Made by a program: the position numbers and the translations under genes
In this document: piece after piece, positions 12,801-25,400 of the stretch
How positions within the stretch are numbered: the first letter of the stretch is position 1
Layout: every line of letters begins with the position of its first letter
The notes under the pieces: generated by a model
Seen by the model: the letters and a program-made list of their open reading frames with translations, nothing else
Database searches by the model: none
What the model was told of the DNA's origin: nothing
Origin: Macropodus opercularis
Lineage: Eukaryota > Chordata > Actinopteri > Anabantiformes > Osphronemidae
Direction of reading: 5' to 3'
Assembly (NCBI GenBank): GCA_030770545.1
Contig: CM061098.1
Span: 8,078,001-8,142,000, forward strand
DNA length: 64,000 nt

Positions 12801-15800
12801 GTTGATAGAGGTAATATGTCAACACAGCTGGGTCACGTTTAAGCCTCTGCTGTGTTAATGCACTGTCTGTCTGAAGGGGACCAACAGGGACAACACGTAT
12901 CAATGCGAAGTGTGTTTATGTTGAGTCGCTGGGTTTGCAGCGTTCTCAGGAAAACACCATCTAGACAGAGAAAGACACACAGATGCCTTTGCAATGACGC
13001 CTCGTGAATAAGTTGTTACCCTGCTGACAGGATGTAAAAAATGACAACATGTCACGCATCTCACTGCTGCACACAACAAAACAACCATCGCACTGAAGAG
13101 CTTCAAAATAAATCTCTTGTTAGTGTCAGTTAACCTTTTGCCCTGTGAGACGTCTCTTAGTCTCAGATGACCTGCACACAAAGGCTTTCAGTTTTATGTC
13201 GAAGCTTTGTTCGTCGATTCAGCCCCTGATTTACTGTGTTTTACACGTGTTCACAGTTTTTCCACTAACTGTTTAGTATGATTCAAAACTAAAGGCATCT
13301 GTACAGAGAGAGGTTTGTATACCATAGCGAGAATAAACTAGCTTCAATATTAAATGTCATTTTTGAGAAAAGCCCCAAAGTCGCAACAATGGATGTGATT
13401 GGAAAAGCGGAGTGAAGTTTGTCTGAGTGAAGTCCCAGCATTGGAAACTCGGTCACAGCCTACGTGAACATTCGGTGCTAATCAAATGGGTCAGGATTGA
13501 CCCGTGTGCTACTAAAATGCAAGCGCTGCTTGGATGGAGACTTGGATGGATGCAGCTGTTTTAGCTCCACTTTCCCTCTCTTCCATTACGAGCCTTGTTG
13601 CTTTGAAACAGCTAATGTCAAGGGCATGTGTGCAGTAAACGTTTAGCAGATATGCTCTTGTGGATCTGGAGCAAGAAAAAGACCTTGTGTACAGTATTTA
13701 GTGGAAACCAAACACAAAGGCACTGATAAGCTGAGCATCCTGTCAAAGTGCAGAAGTGAGGCTACAGGCTCGGGGATGTAGTGGCGACTAAAGGCGTATT
13801 TAGTTTCACACACTGCTTAAGAGTAAGCCTCCATTTAGTCTAAAATTCTCAGTATTGCTCATCTGGCCCCCGTCCACTAGGCTTGAGCTGGACTCTCTAG
13901 GCTTCAAGGCCACTGAAAGCACGCGTGCCACACAACTTTTGCACAGGCTGTAATTACATCTGATTCTTTGCACGCTGTTCAGCCAACTCCACCACTCAAA
14001 GGACCTTTTCTCCTCGCCGTGAGAGGATGCCATCGTTCCCTAGTCTGCATGTGAGGAACACGCGGAGAGAAGCACTTGGTGCAGCCTGCGTTCCTCTGAG
14101 GCTGAGAGAAATCTGTGAATCCGCCTTGAGCACTGCAGCAGCTACTGTCATAAAGAAGAGAGCGGATCAGAGAAATATCACACCTTAATCAAAGCCAGTG
14201 GCCTGTCCAGAGAAATGACACAAAGCACTGTAGGTGTTTATCTTGTTGCTGCTGTCGTTATGTGCATCTGCACAGCTTCCAGTGTGTATTTACACCACGT
14301 TAATTCACAACTACTCTAATAATAATAGACTGGCTGAAACGGTAATTAGAGAAAGGGATGAGACGGAAGATTAGACCCTGAAAGGACTGACAGGTGTTTT
14401 TATTTCTATGAAAAAAGGTCTAATTTAACATGTGATGTAGCTGCTCATTATGTTTCCTCTGATTCCATCCTAGTTCCACTCTAGTGATTACTATCACATA
14501 CACCTTTGTTTCATTCTGTGTTTTACTCCCTTGCACTTCGGGAAAGCTGTAAATAAAATGAAGACATTAGGAGGAATCAGGAACACGCTGCTGTGTTTCC
14601 TGTTCATGAGTGAACATGAACTCAGTGCAGTCCGCTCGTCACTGAAACAAAATGCTCCAGTGACTGTATGTATTTAATTATTTTTTTTAACTTCTGCGTA
14701 GAATAAAGCACATTTCCAACTTTAAGAACTCATTACCTGAATCCCATTCAGATGTTAGATTTATTCATACTTGGCTGACTATGTAGTTGCTCTCCTCTTC
14801 CTTTCTCTTTACTGAAATCATTTCCCCTGCTTTACATAAAGCTAGAATAAAGCGCGTGTACTCATATTTATGTTTCTGATGGAAATCAAAAGATCACCTA
14901 CAGTGAATGAAAGCCACAGACGTTCAAATCTCTTGAACGAAGAACATTTACTGTACATTATGTCCCATAGGTTACAGATTAAAAAAGCAATGACAAACAC
15001 AAAGATTCTGTGCTGCTGGTTTCTCCATCATGTGGCAGCTTGAAAGCGAACATCCATCACATGTGGTCAGACACTTAACTGACCTCCCGGGCAACGCGCT
15101 TTAATGAAACGACTCCTAATTCCTCTGCAATGAACTTGAGATCATGTGCGCTGACGTGAGCCGATAGCTCGACACTCCGGTGTTCAAAGGGTGAGAAACT
15201 GCAAGCGGCGCTACGCCATCACACGATTCATCACCGTGGTAATGTTCTGAGACTGAAGCTAATGTGAAATATGTGTAAGTTAGTTCATTTCTAACGCCAG
15301 TTTTAGCTTTATTCTGAAGTTAACATCATCATCATCATCAAGCACTGGCACTTTGCTCCATTAGGCTCTTTGCACGACCACTCAGAATCATTTGAGATTT
15401 GCTGACATTAATAATGATCTCTTAAAACAGGGCTACTATTCCCATTTGACAGTTTTTTAAAGTTTCCCACACACTGTATAATATATAGCTGAAGACATTG
15501 GAACGTGACATTTCCGGGCTCCTAAATAATAAATATTGTGGAGCGGATCATTAGATAATACACATTTAGTTGTGCAGCCCAAACTATGTTTTGGTACTTG
15601 TGGTTATTTAAATGACATTGCTGTCCATATTTTGAAATCCCCACAATAATACAGAAATGTCAGCACAAATTATGCAGAAAAGACACAGGTGGTAGAATAA
15701 AATAATGTTTTTATCCATGGTGGTAATTGGAGGAATCTAAAACTTGATTTTTCATTGGTCGTATATGCATAAAGTTTCCTTGGATAACAACTTGAACATG

Positions 15801-16290
15801 AAATCCATGTATGTGACCATTAATGATGTTTACCCTGTGTAGTGTCCCGTCAATCAAAAGCCCATATCTAAGGCTCGAAACGATTATCACTCTGCCTCAT
15901 TGCTGCTCTGCTGTCATTGGCCGTTTTTGCAGTTTGTCTCTCGTCACGCTCCCGTTTGAAGACTAAAAGCTGGATGTCGCAAGCCTTTGTTGCCGTTGCG
16001 GTTTCCAGCATTTGATATGTGTGACTGAAACCATAGCTTATCCTCGCCTACTGGAGCATTCAAAGCACAAGCATGGACTTGGTGTGTGTTTGCATGATTA
16101 AAACAAAAAAAACACAAAACAGCGCTCGATAAGGAAGTGAGTGTGCAGAGCTGATGCCACACGGGTTAGCGATACGTCTGTCACAACCAAGCCTCACCCG
16201 ACGCAAACATTAGTGTTGCATTACTTTGCAGAATTACAGTAATTTTCTCATAATCGTCTAATATACGCTTTCAGGAATTTGATGATGTAC
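12801..16290. other. Non-coding stretch
   Basis: There is no supported gene. AT-rich segments at about 14290-14380 (TTAATT, AATAATAATAG, GTAATTAG) and 15380-15640 resemble weak regulatory islands. A (CAT) microsatellite at 15324-15340 is listed separately. Confidence 0.5.
15324..15340. repeat. (CAT)5 microsatellite
   Basis: A short perfect CAT tract of 17 bp. Confidence 0.9.
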
Positions 16291-16367
16291 TTCACAAAGT
16301 AGAAAGTTGCTTCTTTCTTGGTGGTTCTTCACTAGCGGTAAATCAACCCTGTGTCTTTTTTTTCCAG

Positions 16368-16637
16368 TGCTCCTGGAAGGTCTGAGGGTGTTTGAATTGG
16401 CTTGTACTGTACCGTTGCCATATCAACCATATACTCCACTCATGCTCGTCAAGGCAGCGGAACAAAGGACGCGCCGTGTCCGTTCAAGTGCTGTGATTTG
16501 CCAATTAAATGATTGTGAAAGTGAATATGAAAGTGTGGCGGCACATTCATGTTCACTAATCACTGTGCCGCTAATTTACAACATTCGTGATCTGCGACGT
16601 CCAAAGAGGGAAATAAATACAACAATTTCAAGATACA
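16368..16637 (+). CDS. Candidate internal exon, phase 1-1 (unidentified gene)
   Basis: A strong acceptor (GTGTC, eight T, CCAG) ends at 16367 and GTAAGT begins at 16638 after ACA. The 270 nt between is a multiple of three and open in the frame that starts and ends in phase 1, the same phase left by the signal-peptide-like exon at 3792-3900; joining them creates a Val codon and keeps the frame. The roughly 90 encoded residues begin LLEGLRVFELACTVPLPY, contain four or five Cys and an NTT N-glycosylation-like sequon near the end, and match no domain I can name. The full ORF is 145 codons, a length expected once or twice by chance here, so weight rests on the splice signals and phase match. An alternative is a non-coding element with fortuitous splice words. 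Confidence 0.28.
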
Positions 16638-16739
16638 GTAAGTGTGACGCTCAAGCGCACGGGAAGATTATGCAAAACTCCAAATCAGCTCTCCAGGGTC
16701 AGACTAATCATGTTTCTTTATTATTTCCCAATAAGCAGT

Positions 16740-17010
16740 GGTAAAATGCACGGTGCTGCCTCTCTACATGCAGCCACTTAGCATACTAAAATAATAATGC
16801 AGAGAATGAATTAGCGGGCACTTATTAGCCTGCTCTTTATGGTCTTTCATTACTTTGCTAAACGTAAAAACATATGCCAACATTGGACCACATACGTGCT
16901 AGAAATGTTTGAACTGGTGTGATGACCCCATGGCGAGCTGTGCTCTGCAACTTCACTTCAATTAATGAATAATTCAGTCACGTGAATTTGCACATTGTTG
17001 CATCAGAAAT
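16740..17010. promoter_or_regulatory. Candidate non-coding regulatory island
   Basis: The stretch from about 16770 to 16870 combines CTTAGCATACTAAAATAATAATGC, GAATTAGCGGG, CTTATTAGCC and TTCATTACTTTGC. It is followed at about 16955-16985 by TTCAATTAATGAATAATTCAG. Homeodomain-type cores in short spacing suggest an enhancer-like element just downstream of the candidate exon. Confidence 0.35.
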
Positions 17011-17423
17011 GTAGTAATAAAAAGTCAAATTCCTTGAAGTAGAAAAAAACCGAGCATGAATGTTTCATTGTGCGCTGGTTTCCAAACGCAGGCGGGGTCA
17101 GCGCTGACATAAGGGGGGTGTCTAGGTCTCACACTAATATCAAGCTCTAAAATATTTGAATAATGGAAGAAACAGAGTCTTCCTTTCAAATCGTCAAAGT
17201 GAATTTCTGTCAAGCAGGAGACAGAGGAGCCGGTCGGTGAGAGACGGAGGGAGAACTTTGGTCGGTATCCATTCTGACAGGAATGACATTTCTGTTCTAG
17301 TTTGCTTGACAGAGAGCGATTGTCTCTGGCTTTTCACACTGCTTAAGCCATATTATTCCCATCAAAGAACATAGGGCTGATATTTACATCAGTCAAAACA
17401 GTCTGTGACACGTGGAGAAGCAC

Positions 17424-17545
17424 ATGCTCAGTGTTACACGCCGCCGGACAAAAAGGTGAGTAGAATTTGCTGACGTAGACGAATTCGGCGTGAGAATCGA
17501 GGCCGATCGGCCTGTTCGACGCGTCACCGTCGATAAAAGTTGAGC
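17424..17545 (+). other. CpG-dense segment with consensus splice donor
   Basis: About 15 CpGs lie in roughly 110 bp (17438-17545), well above the neighbourhood. AAAAAG|GTGAGT, a full consensus 5' splice site, sits at 17456-17461, preceded by ATG at 17424 opening ten codons (MLSVTRRRTK). A 14-bp palindrome AGGCCGATCGGCCT is at 17500-17513. Together this could be a small CpG promoter with a short first exon, but the ATG context is poor and a consensus donor is expected about once per two such windows by chance. Confidence 0.2.
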
Positions 17546-18689
17546 TCAGGTTCGATTCTTCAGATATTTTTACTTTAGGAACTTTTCTGAACAGCTACAT
17601 ACTTTCCCACAGATCGGTGCATTTGGTACTTTTATGTGCCAACACTTAGCTTGAGTGCATGAGGCTTGAGAACAAGGTGGAATGGAAACGCTAAGGATAG
17701 CTAATGGAAGCTCTGCTCTTTAACATATTCATTTTTAAAGAGATAGGTTGCCGCTGCAGCTGCAGTATCACAGGCAACGCGGTCTGAAAGCCATTACAAT
17801 AATTCTACATTTTCACAGATTATTTATTAATCCCACAATGAAAGGTGCTAGAAGCCAGCTTGGAGGAGACGTTGTGCTTTCACTCCGGCTTCTGGAGCAA
17901 GATAGAGTGAAGGTATTAAACCTGCAAAGACTCTTTTCACCCTGCACCCATTGTGGTTGGTTTTCCCTGCTGCCGCTGTCAAAAGCTGACAAGCCTGAAA
18001 CGCTCTAGACAACAGTATCCTCCAGATACGTGGCCTTTCTGGTCTGTGGTGAGAGCTCGGAGGGACTATTAGAGATGAGAAATAAACTTGTGTGTCCTTG
18101 ATGGGCGACTTTAGGCGCGATGCCTCCATACTTCAGCTGCTTTTGAACGCCTTTCATGTCCGGTACGATTTTTGTTTGTTTGGTTTTTGGTGCGAGTGAT
18201 TGACTGAGCGAGTGCATTAGCAGCGTGTTTGGCTAAAAGTAATATACAGCACAGCTTTTAGTCTAAAACAATGACTTACAGCGAGAAGCCCTCATTCGCC
18301 TCGACTGCGCGGCACCCGACGTATTTTACAATTCTCCGAGCCAATTACTGAGTAAAGCCTAAAACGCACAGGAAACACTGTCCATGCAGCGCACGCATCC
18401 CAGTGACAGGAATCATGATAGTCATAATAGTCTTCAGTCAAAAATGTGCACATGCAGCCAGTGTAAAAGGATGATATGTAATGTTTGTCTGGACCATACG
18501 TGTCCATTAGAGAAAATGACTGGATCAATACAATCAGCGACCTGCTCACAAGGGGGAGGGGAAAAAAAAGGAGCACAACTAAACAAATTAGCGGTAGTTT
18601 GTAAGTCAGTAAATGTCAGTGCATGAGATGGATTATTGTCGTTTTTTTTGCAGAGAGAAAGTGGGAGGGTAGGAATGTTGTAACATTTA

Positions 18690-18865
18690 AAGGGATTTAC
18701 TTTTAATTACTTATTTAAAACCCACAAAGTGTGATTTTAAGCTCCCAGTTCCATGCTGCTCGCTGGCCAATCGCTTCACGGTGTCTAATTAATTAAGGTG
18801 CTTTGTATGGAGTAATGAATTAATATATCATTAGTGGTGCAGGCTGCTCTATGATCAAGCACAAG
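18690..18865. promoter_or_regulatory. Candidate non-coding regulatory island with TAATTAATTAA core
   Basis: A CCAAT-type word (GGCCAATCG, about 18765) and GGTGTC precede TAATTAATTAA at 18786-18796, then AGGTGC, TTTGTATGG, AATGAATTAATATATCATTAG. The homeodomain core is flanked on both sides by GGTG-type words. No coding frame. Confidence 0.38.
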
Positions 18866-19469
18866 ATGGAGTAAACTGCAAACCAATGCAACACATCTTC
18901 CCTTGGGCTTCACACATGATGGAAGCCTTAGTGAGCTCTCATATAAAAACACGAACACATGCTTACAGGACAGCACAGCTCGTTCTGAACTCAGACCATT
19001 ATCTCGGCCGCGCCTGCAGCTTCAGCCGACGAGGAATCACAGAGTTCTCCAGTCGTCGGGCTTGTTGCATTTTTAGCGGCCTCACGGGCAAAGAGGGCAA
19101 AGAAAGCAAATATGTACGCAGAGGCACGGAGGGAAATTATCTGCAGAGGAGCTGTCTGTTCAGAGAGTCGCTGTACGCTGGTCAAAGTGATTTTGACTAA
19201 AGTAATCGGAGAAATGCAGAAGGACTCAGTGTTTGCAGCAGATATATTCACAGGGTACAGTGGAGGAAGCGGGATGCAGATGGTGATGCTCTGAATTTTT
19301 ATATCACATTTTCAATTCATTTCAGTGACGCATGTGAACAGAGCCTCCCCTCTAACCCTGCTTTGACCACATTATGTGTTTTGTCTATGTACACTGAATG
19401 CTTGATTTCTTCCTAGTCCCATTTGTTGGCGAATCAGGATTCAGCCAGAGAGACAATAAATAACGCCAG

Positions 19470-19680
19470 TCCATCACGGAGCAGATTAGGTGTCAGTCAA
19501 CTTCCGCTCCGCCCCACATGCCATGTAGAAGCCTCAGGGGGCCTGTGTCCCAGGAATGATGGGTAATAAAAATGAATCATAGATGAAGGCCAGAGACAGG
19601 GGGCTACAGGAGGAGTCTCGATGCATTAAACAGGAACAGTCGATATGTTCTCTAGCGATAATAGAGCATACAGGAGCTGC
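19470..19680. promoter_or_regulatory. Candidate non-coding regulatory island
   Basis: GGAGCAGATTAGGTGTCAG, GGAATGATGGGTAATAAAAATGAATCATAG and GATGCATTAAACAGG cluster in 200 bp. The texture is that of a conserved element; conservation not tested. Confidence 0.28.
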
Positions 19681-20149
19681 TGCCAAGCTATTTAACGCTT
19701 GTCAATCTAAACCACAGAGTCGGAAAATGCTTTATTTGGGAGGGCAGCGTTGACGAACTCGCACGCAATTCAAATCAGCATCTTGAAACCAGGAAGGCTA
19801 CAACGAGAGCAAACGCTGCCATGTCGGAGCAATTTGTGGAGCCTGGGATGCAACGTATAAATAAATGAAGGAACAACGCTGTGAAATTTGCATTCCTATA
19901 GTTTTTAAAGCCCACGAGAAGTGACAAACAGCACAGCAACAAAAATATTCTATAGAAAAAAGATGCTGGCTTTATTACACTTATTTGAGCTACTTTAGTA
20001 ATTAACAACAACACAAACAACAACACAAATTGCAGCGTAGCAGTTAGATTTAGAGCGCTGTGACTTTCCTCCTTCACTAGTTAATTGCTTCTGATCTCAC
20101 TTCCTCCGGTCATTATTCTGAGGAATGCTTTCTGCAAGCGTCGGAGCCA

Positions 20150-20510
20150 CTTCCTTGTTGCACCTTTCAGGAATAATTACGTCCCCTTCACACTGATGAA
20201 TATATTAAGAACAGAGGCAGAGAAAAACCCTCTAATCCCGTGCTTTCTCAGAAGCACACTGAATTTTCGGCGGCATGTCACTCTAGACGCTCTCTCTCTC
20301 TCTGCAAATTGGAAGTGTATCAAATTGGCCCACAGCAGGGAAATCTGTTGTAGAATATGTGTCACTTCCTTGGAAGTAAGTACATCAGTTACATCAGTGT
20401 GGCCTCTAATTGAATGGGACATGTCAGTTCTGGACAGCTCTCGCACCGGATGGTTTTGCATAATTACATTAATATGGTGCATATTTACATGACAGTATAC
20501 TAAATGTGAG
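20150..20510. promoter_or_regulatory. Candidate non-coding regulatory island
   Basis: AATAATTACGTCCCC, GATGAATATATTAAG, CCTCTAATTGAATGGG and GCATAATTACATTAATATGG are spread over 350 bp with a short CT tract (20290-20303). ORFs on both strands cross it without coding-like content. Confidence 0.28.
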
Positions 20511-23500
20511 GCTGCCACAACAAGGCGACAGGCCACACTAATCAGTGTCAAACACAGTCAGCTGGCCTATACACTAAGCAAGCGCGTGCGAGTCGCGAAC
20601 CCCCGGTGCCCTCGCCGTCCAGCGTCGTGGGAATTATTGACAGCTACTAAAATCTAATCAGGACGTCGTTGTGTGAAAGGGCTTCAGGTTCATGTTCGCT
20701 CGCTGTGAAAGCGTGAATGTGTTGGGCTGTGGCTAAAGCAGAAATGCTCCTTAGCATCTTAAGACAGTGTTGCTGGGGAATAGGTGTTTTCATTCAAACG
20801 TTGTAATCAACCGTCTCCCCCTCGGTCTGCCTCCGACTCCCGCTGTGGGTGGTTGTGACACTGATGGACAGAAGAAAGACAAATATTGTGTATAGCGTCC
20901 GTCAAACGAGAATAAAAATGAGGAGAGAAGCGACGCTGCAGTTCAAACTTTGTTTTGCTCTTACGCGATCAAATTCTTCTAGTTGACAGAATCCGCGATA
21001 ATAAATGATACTTCATAGGTAATTTTCTTAATCTACACTAACTATCCCTGGAACTGACTGAACTCTATATTTTCTAAGTGTGGGCTTTTCATTTAAAGCA
21101 AAAACTTTATTTCCACAGTGTGAAAAACAGCCGTTTCACGTAGTTCTACTTTGTTGCAGTGAAACTTGGAGCGTTCTAATATTCAAAGGGTGACATGTAC
21201 TGTAGCACCTTATGTTACACTTACAAACCTCGTGTATGACCATACGAGAGACGCAGTATAGATGCACTGAAGGAATGAGGACTTCATGAACTACGGCCGT
21301 TCATATTCACTCGTGTTGATATATTTTTGAAGCCTTCGCACTGTTGTCAGTGAGGAGAGAAATCAATTTCTAAAGAAAAATCAATGCCAATTCCTCTCCC
21401 TGCGGGCCTGTCTCCGGCTTACAGTATATAGAACAAGTGCAATGGAAATAATGATCTTGTTCTTCTGGCTACACTACTGCAGTTTTTTGACCGTCTGAAA
21501 GTGCTCTTGAGGTCTCCTGTGGAATAGGCTTGAGATTTGAGTTGGCTCAAATTAGTGTAAATTACCACAACTCTTCCCTCTCTTGCCTCAGTCAAAAGTC
21601 CCTCTGCTGCGCCGCGCGACTGGTGGAAAGTGCTGCAGTGAGGCAAGCGATCACACAGCAAACGGGTTTAAACATTTTCAGCTTCTCTACGTTGGTTGCA
21701 TTTTTAATTTTACTTCAAGCTTCCTCCTGTTTGTCCGCTGCGATTGGTCCCAGCTGATACCGTTCTGTGACATAGAACACACCGCTGAGCACTTAAAACG
21801 GAGGTGATTGACTTATTTCTCATGAATCTACATGGATTTCACTCAACATAACAGCTATAAGACGTGGAAATGATTCAAAGTTGCAGCAGCAGAAGCAGTA
21901 ATAGATGCCCCCAGTACATCATATATTTATAGGAGCCTGCACTACATGCGCCCTGATTTAAGCTGAACTGCATCAATGTCAACTTATTTTGTGTTTGTTT
22001 GTTTTTTTTGTTTCTTTCTGCAAACTCCAGCAAATTAATATAGAATGCGCACGTGTTGGTAACACGGACTCGTTCCCGTCTCGGCCAGCGTTGATAAAAC
22101 ACAATCTTTTTGTAGAGGGCAGCTGTGGAAGCCACAGGGAGCAAATAAACAGATTCATGAATACAATGCGTACGCAAACAAACAGCACCATCTTCTGAAT
22201 ACCCAAACAGTAGCAACTACCTCCTGCTTTGCTTTAGTGCCACTACATTTATTCTCATCTATTGAAATTTCACTCTTGCTTTGTAATCAGTGTGGCGCTG
22301 CTTCTTAAATATGACTGCAGCCTATACGATACGTATGGAGCAGAACAGCTTGTTTACTGGGCGCGTGTGTGTTTTTCTTCTTGCATATCTTGTGCTTTTG
22401 TGTTGTTTTTCCATCACGCTCGCAGCGACGGGGTTCAGCCTTTTGATATGCTGACAGTTTACAGAGAGAGGAAAGATAAGACATTATTTTGGTTTAATTG
22501 AGTTGAAGACCTAATGAATGTTAGGCCGCACTTATCTGCTCGTTTGAAGCAACAGTTGATGGTATCTTTCCTTCGCCTTCTTCCTCCTTCGCCCACGCTC
22601 CCATTCTTCCCGTCGCCTGGTTCTGCCTGCCACTGCTCAAATCGCGAGGGGGCCACAGGCAACTTCTGATGGGCCGTGGCTGCGCTGCTGTCGCGCGGTC
22701 CCTCCCCTTCACAGTTTGCGCGCTGCCTCAGCCAGAAGTCGGAGCAAGGACACGACCCCTTCGGGCGACCACCTCCCAAATCTGAAGGGATGAAGCACAT
22801 GTTGCCACAGATAAACCACTGTGATCAATCTCATGGATGCACAACGAATCAGTGGAGCGAAAGGCTTTGAAAATCAGGCTCTGTCCCTGATGTGCCCAGC
22901 AATGATTATGTGGTCAGTGGTGCCAAAGGCAACCAGTAAACATCAAGGAACTTGGAGCAGCGGGCCTGTCAGTGCTCAACACTAATTAAACATACACAAG
23001 GAACCCAGTGATACGATGCCAGCAGGGCAAAGGCTGACATCGTTTGCAGCTTATTAAGTTGAAAATCATGATTGCCAGTTAAATTATTTTATTTTTGAGC
23101 GATAATAAATTTATCTTGGACGTTACCTCAAGGTCTAGCAGTCGAGACGGACTTTCAGAGGCGCGTCCATGTGCTCGTTCCTCACTGCCCACCTCCAACA
23201 TCACTTATTAGCAGCCGTTAACCAAAACGGCGGCTAACTAACCACGTATTGATTTACAATACGGCAGCAAATGGTCGTCTGTGACTCTCACAGCAGGCGA
23301 CTGGAAGGGACACGGAGAAAACAGTTTGTCGAAGTTAAATCCACCTACAACTGAAAATGAAAGATGGCTGCATCGCTAACAAGACCGTTGATGCCTATTA
23401 CTGTACAGGCGGTAGGAGGACGGTAAAAAAAAAAGTAGAGCGAGTACAAAAAAAGCTACGGCAAGAAAAAGTATGAGCGTTAGATCGAATATTAGGAAGT

Positions 23501-25120
23501 AACATATGTGTAAACTCTGTAAATGCCATTTAAGATAGTGACAGTAGCCGAAAATGAATCCAAATAAAATGTTGATAAACACGTGGATGAACGTTTAGTT
23601 CTTTTTCTTCTGATGTTCAGCATCAACATATTTACTTTTACTGTAATTAGCATCTTATCCCAAATATATTGATAAAAACTTCCAGCAGCAAACACGCTTA
23701 GAAACCTGCAGTTGCTGCAGTTTAGATTCATGCAAACAGGCTTCCTGACACCATTAAACCGTTTTTGCTTTGCAGGTGCAGGACGCATCATAGCAGATTT
23801 TCTCTTCTTTATTCTACACTTTTGAAGCCGCTGGAATGACGTTAGACTTGGTGAGCAGTTGTCAAAAGTTGTGCAAGGCTGTGCTGAATGTCTGTAGCCA
23901 TTATAAAATACGCGCGACACAACAGCACGGACGCCGTGACACCGCCGGGTCGACTTTTTTGGGTGTGTGACAATACAAACGGTTCAACTTGTCACTGCCG
24001 GTGAGTCGACTCCGGCTCTGGACAGATTTTATTGGCATTGTCAAGTAAGGCAGAAAAGATGACACACGGCATTAGCGAACCAACATCACTCTCCACCTTT
24101 ACTTTATTGTAAACATCGTTAAGTTTCACAACAGGATATGACACATTATGATAACAACATATTGAGCATAAAATATTTATGGATGCCAGCTTTGAAGTAT
24201 CATGAAAGTTCCTAATTTTAGAATCAGACTGTCTGGTAATTTAATAGGACACAAGTCCAGTATTTATGATTAGCTGTTCTCCTAAAACACCACATACCTA
24301 GATCAGTAATCTCACTAATCCTCTTTCCATTTACTTCCTGATATAAATAGTCATTTGACATCATAAAGCCCACAGATGTTTAAGGTAATGTTCTGCTTCT
24401 TTGAATACATAAAATTTTAAAATGCTTTTGTATTAAAATGTTGACGTTAATGTCAATAGAAAATTTTAAATACCGTGATCTGATTCTCAGTCAGCATCAA
24501 TAACCACATAACCTATTCTGAGGAGTCAGCAAGGCCAAAAAACGACTTCAAATGATCTTCGACACGATCTTGAAAAGCAACAGAATCAAAAAATCATGTC
24601 TGCCAGACTAGCTGAAGAAGCCCCATGAGCTCAGTGAGCTCTTGACATTTGTAAATTTGAATCTTGTATATTTTATCTAATATAAAATGGCAGTTTTAGG
24701 ATTGCAGTTCAATCAAATTGAGCCTCGGGATAAGCATTCGCACCGGCTGACTGGCTGCATTAAAAACTAGACCCTGACACGGTGAAGTTTTCCGTTTCTT
24801 TGGCCATTTTATGTCTAGTCTCCAGTCCTTCGAGTGATAACACTATCAAAGTAATTATCAACACAATGAATCCAAAGGAACCCACAGCGTCATCAGTTTA
24901 CCAGCAGCTCCATCTTGTCACTTGTGATCATTTACAACATGTAGGTGAGCTCGGGACCTGTGGAGCAGCAGGATGAAGCAAAATGCTGCAATATCATCTA
25001 TCATCCTCATTCACACTTTGTCAGAGACCCACCTGCACTGTGAAAGCACCGTTGTGCTGTGATGATGGTGACCCCGTGGTTAAGCAAGGCTAACATTGTG
25101 TGATGTGTTCGGGGAGTTTT
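20511..25120. other. Non-coding stretch with one GC-rich patch
   Basis: There is no supported gene. CpG-rich words occur at about 20580-20640. From 22560 to 22790 the sequence is GC-rich, and a minus-strand frame (22459-22800) has raised third-position GC and a reasonable acceptor, but no usable donor or recognisable motif, so it is not called. The remainder is plain AT-rich sequence. Confidence 0.5.
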
Positions 25121-25129
25121 TTTCGCCTT

Positions 25130-25400
25130 GATCTGGAGACGCCGCCTGCATAAATTAGAGCCGTGTTCCCCGGATCCTCAGCAGAAGCCTGTGCTGGCAG
25201 ACCTCCAGCTCAATCACATTGATTTTCCATAACAATATGAAGAACACTGCTCACTGCAGAGGATTAATGAATTGCATCTTCAGAGTCACTTTGGCATTCC
25301 TAATGAAGGTAGATGAATTTCCCAAAGCAGGCCAGCTGTGTTTGAATTGGCGCTGACTGTGCCAGGGCACATCCACGGTGAAGCCAAAGAAAAAACACAA
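25130..25400. promoter_or_regulatory. Candidate non-coding regulatory island
   Basis: A long stretch of mixed words without low complexity: CTCAATCACATTGATTTTCC, AACAATATGAAG, GGATTAATGAATTGC (OTX-like GGATTA with TTAAT), GGCATTCCTAATGAAGG, and TTTGAATTGGCGCTGACTGTGCC (half of an NFI-like TTGGC pair). High element-like character and no open frame. Confidence 0.38.

Noticed and set aside
17547..17560. GGTTCGATTC word resembling a tRNA T-loop
   Set aside because: No A-box, acceptor stem or anticodon arm at the right distance upstream.
22459..22800. GC-rich minus-strand frame of 113 codons with raised third-position GC and an acceptor-like TTCATCCCTTCAG
   Set aside because: No usable donor, no recognisable motif, and the whole patch is GC-rich, which explains the third-position bias.
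16388..25364. GTGTTTGAATTGGC shared by 16388-16401 and 25338-25351, with extended similarity downstream
   Set aside because: Matches of this length and quality are expected a few times by chance among all pairs of positions in 64 kb.
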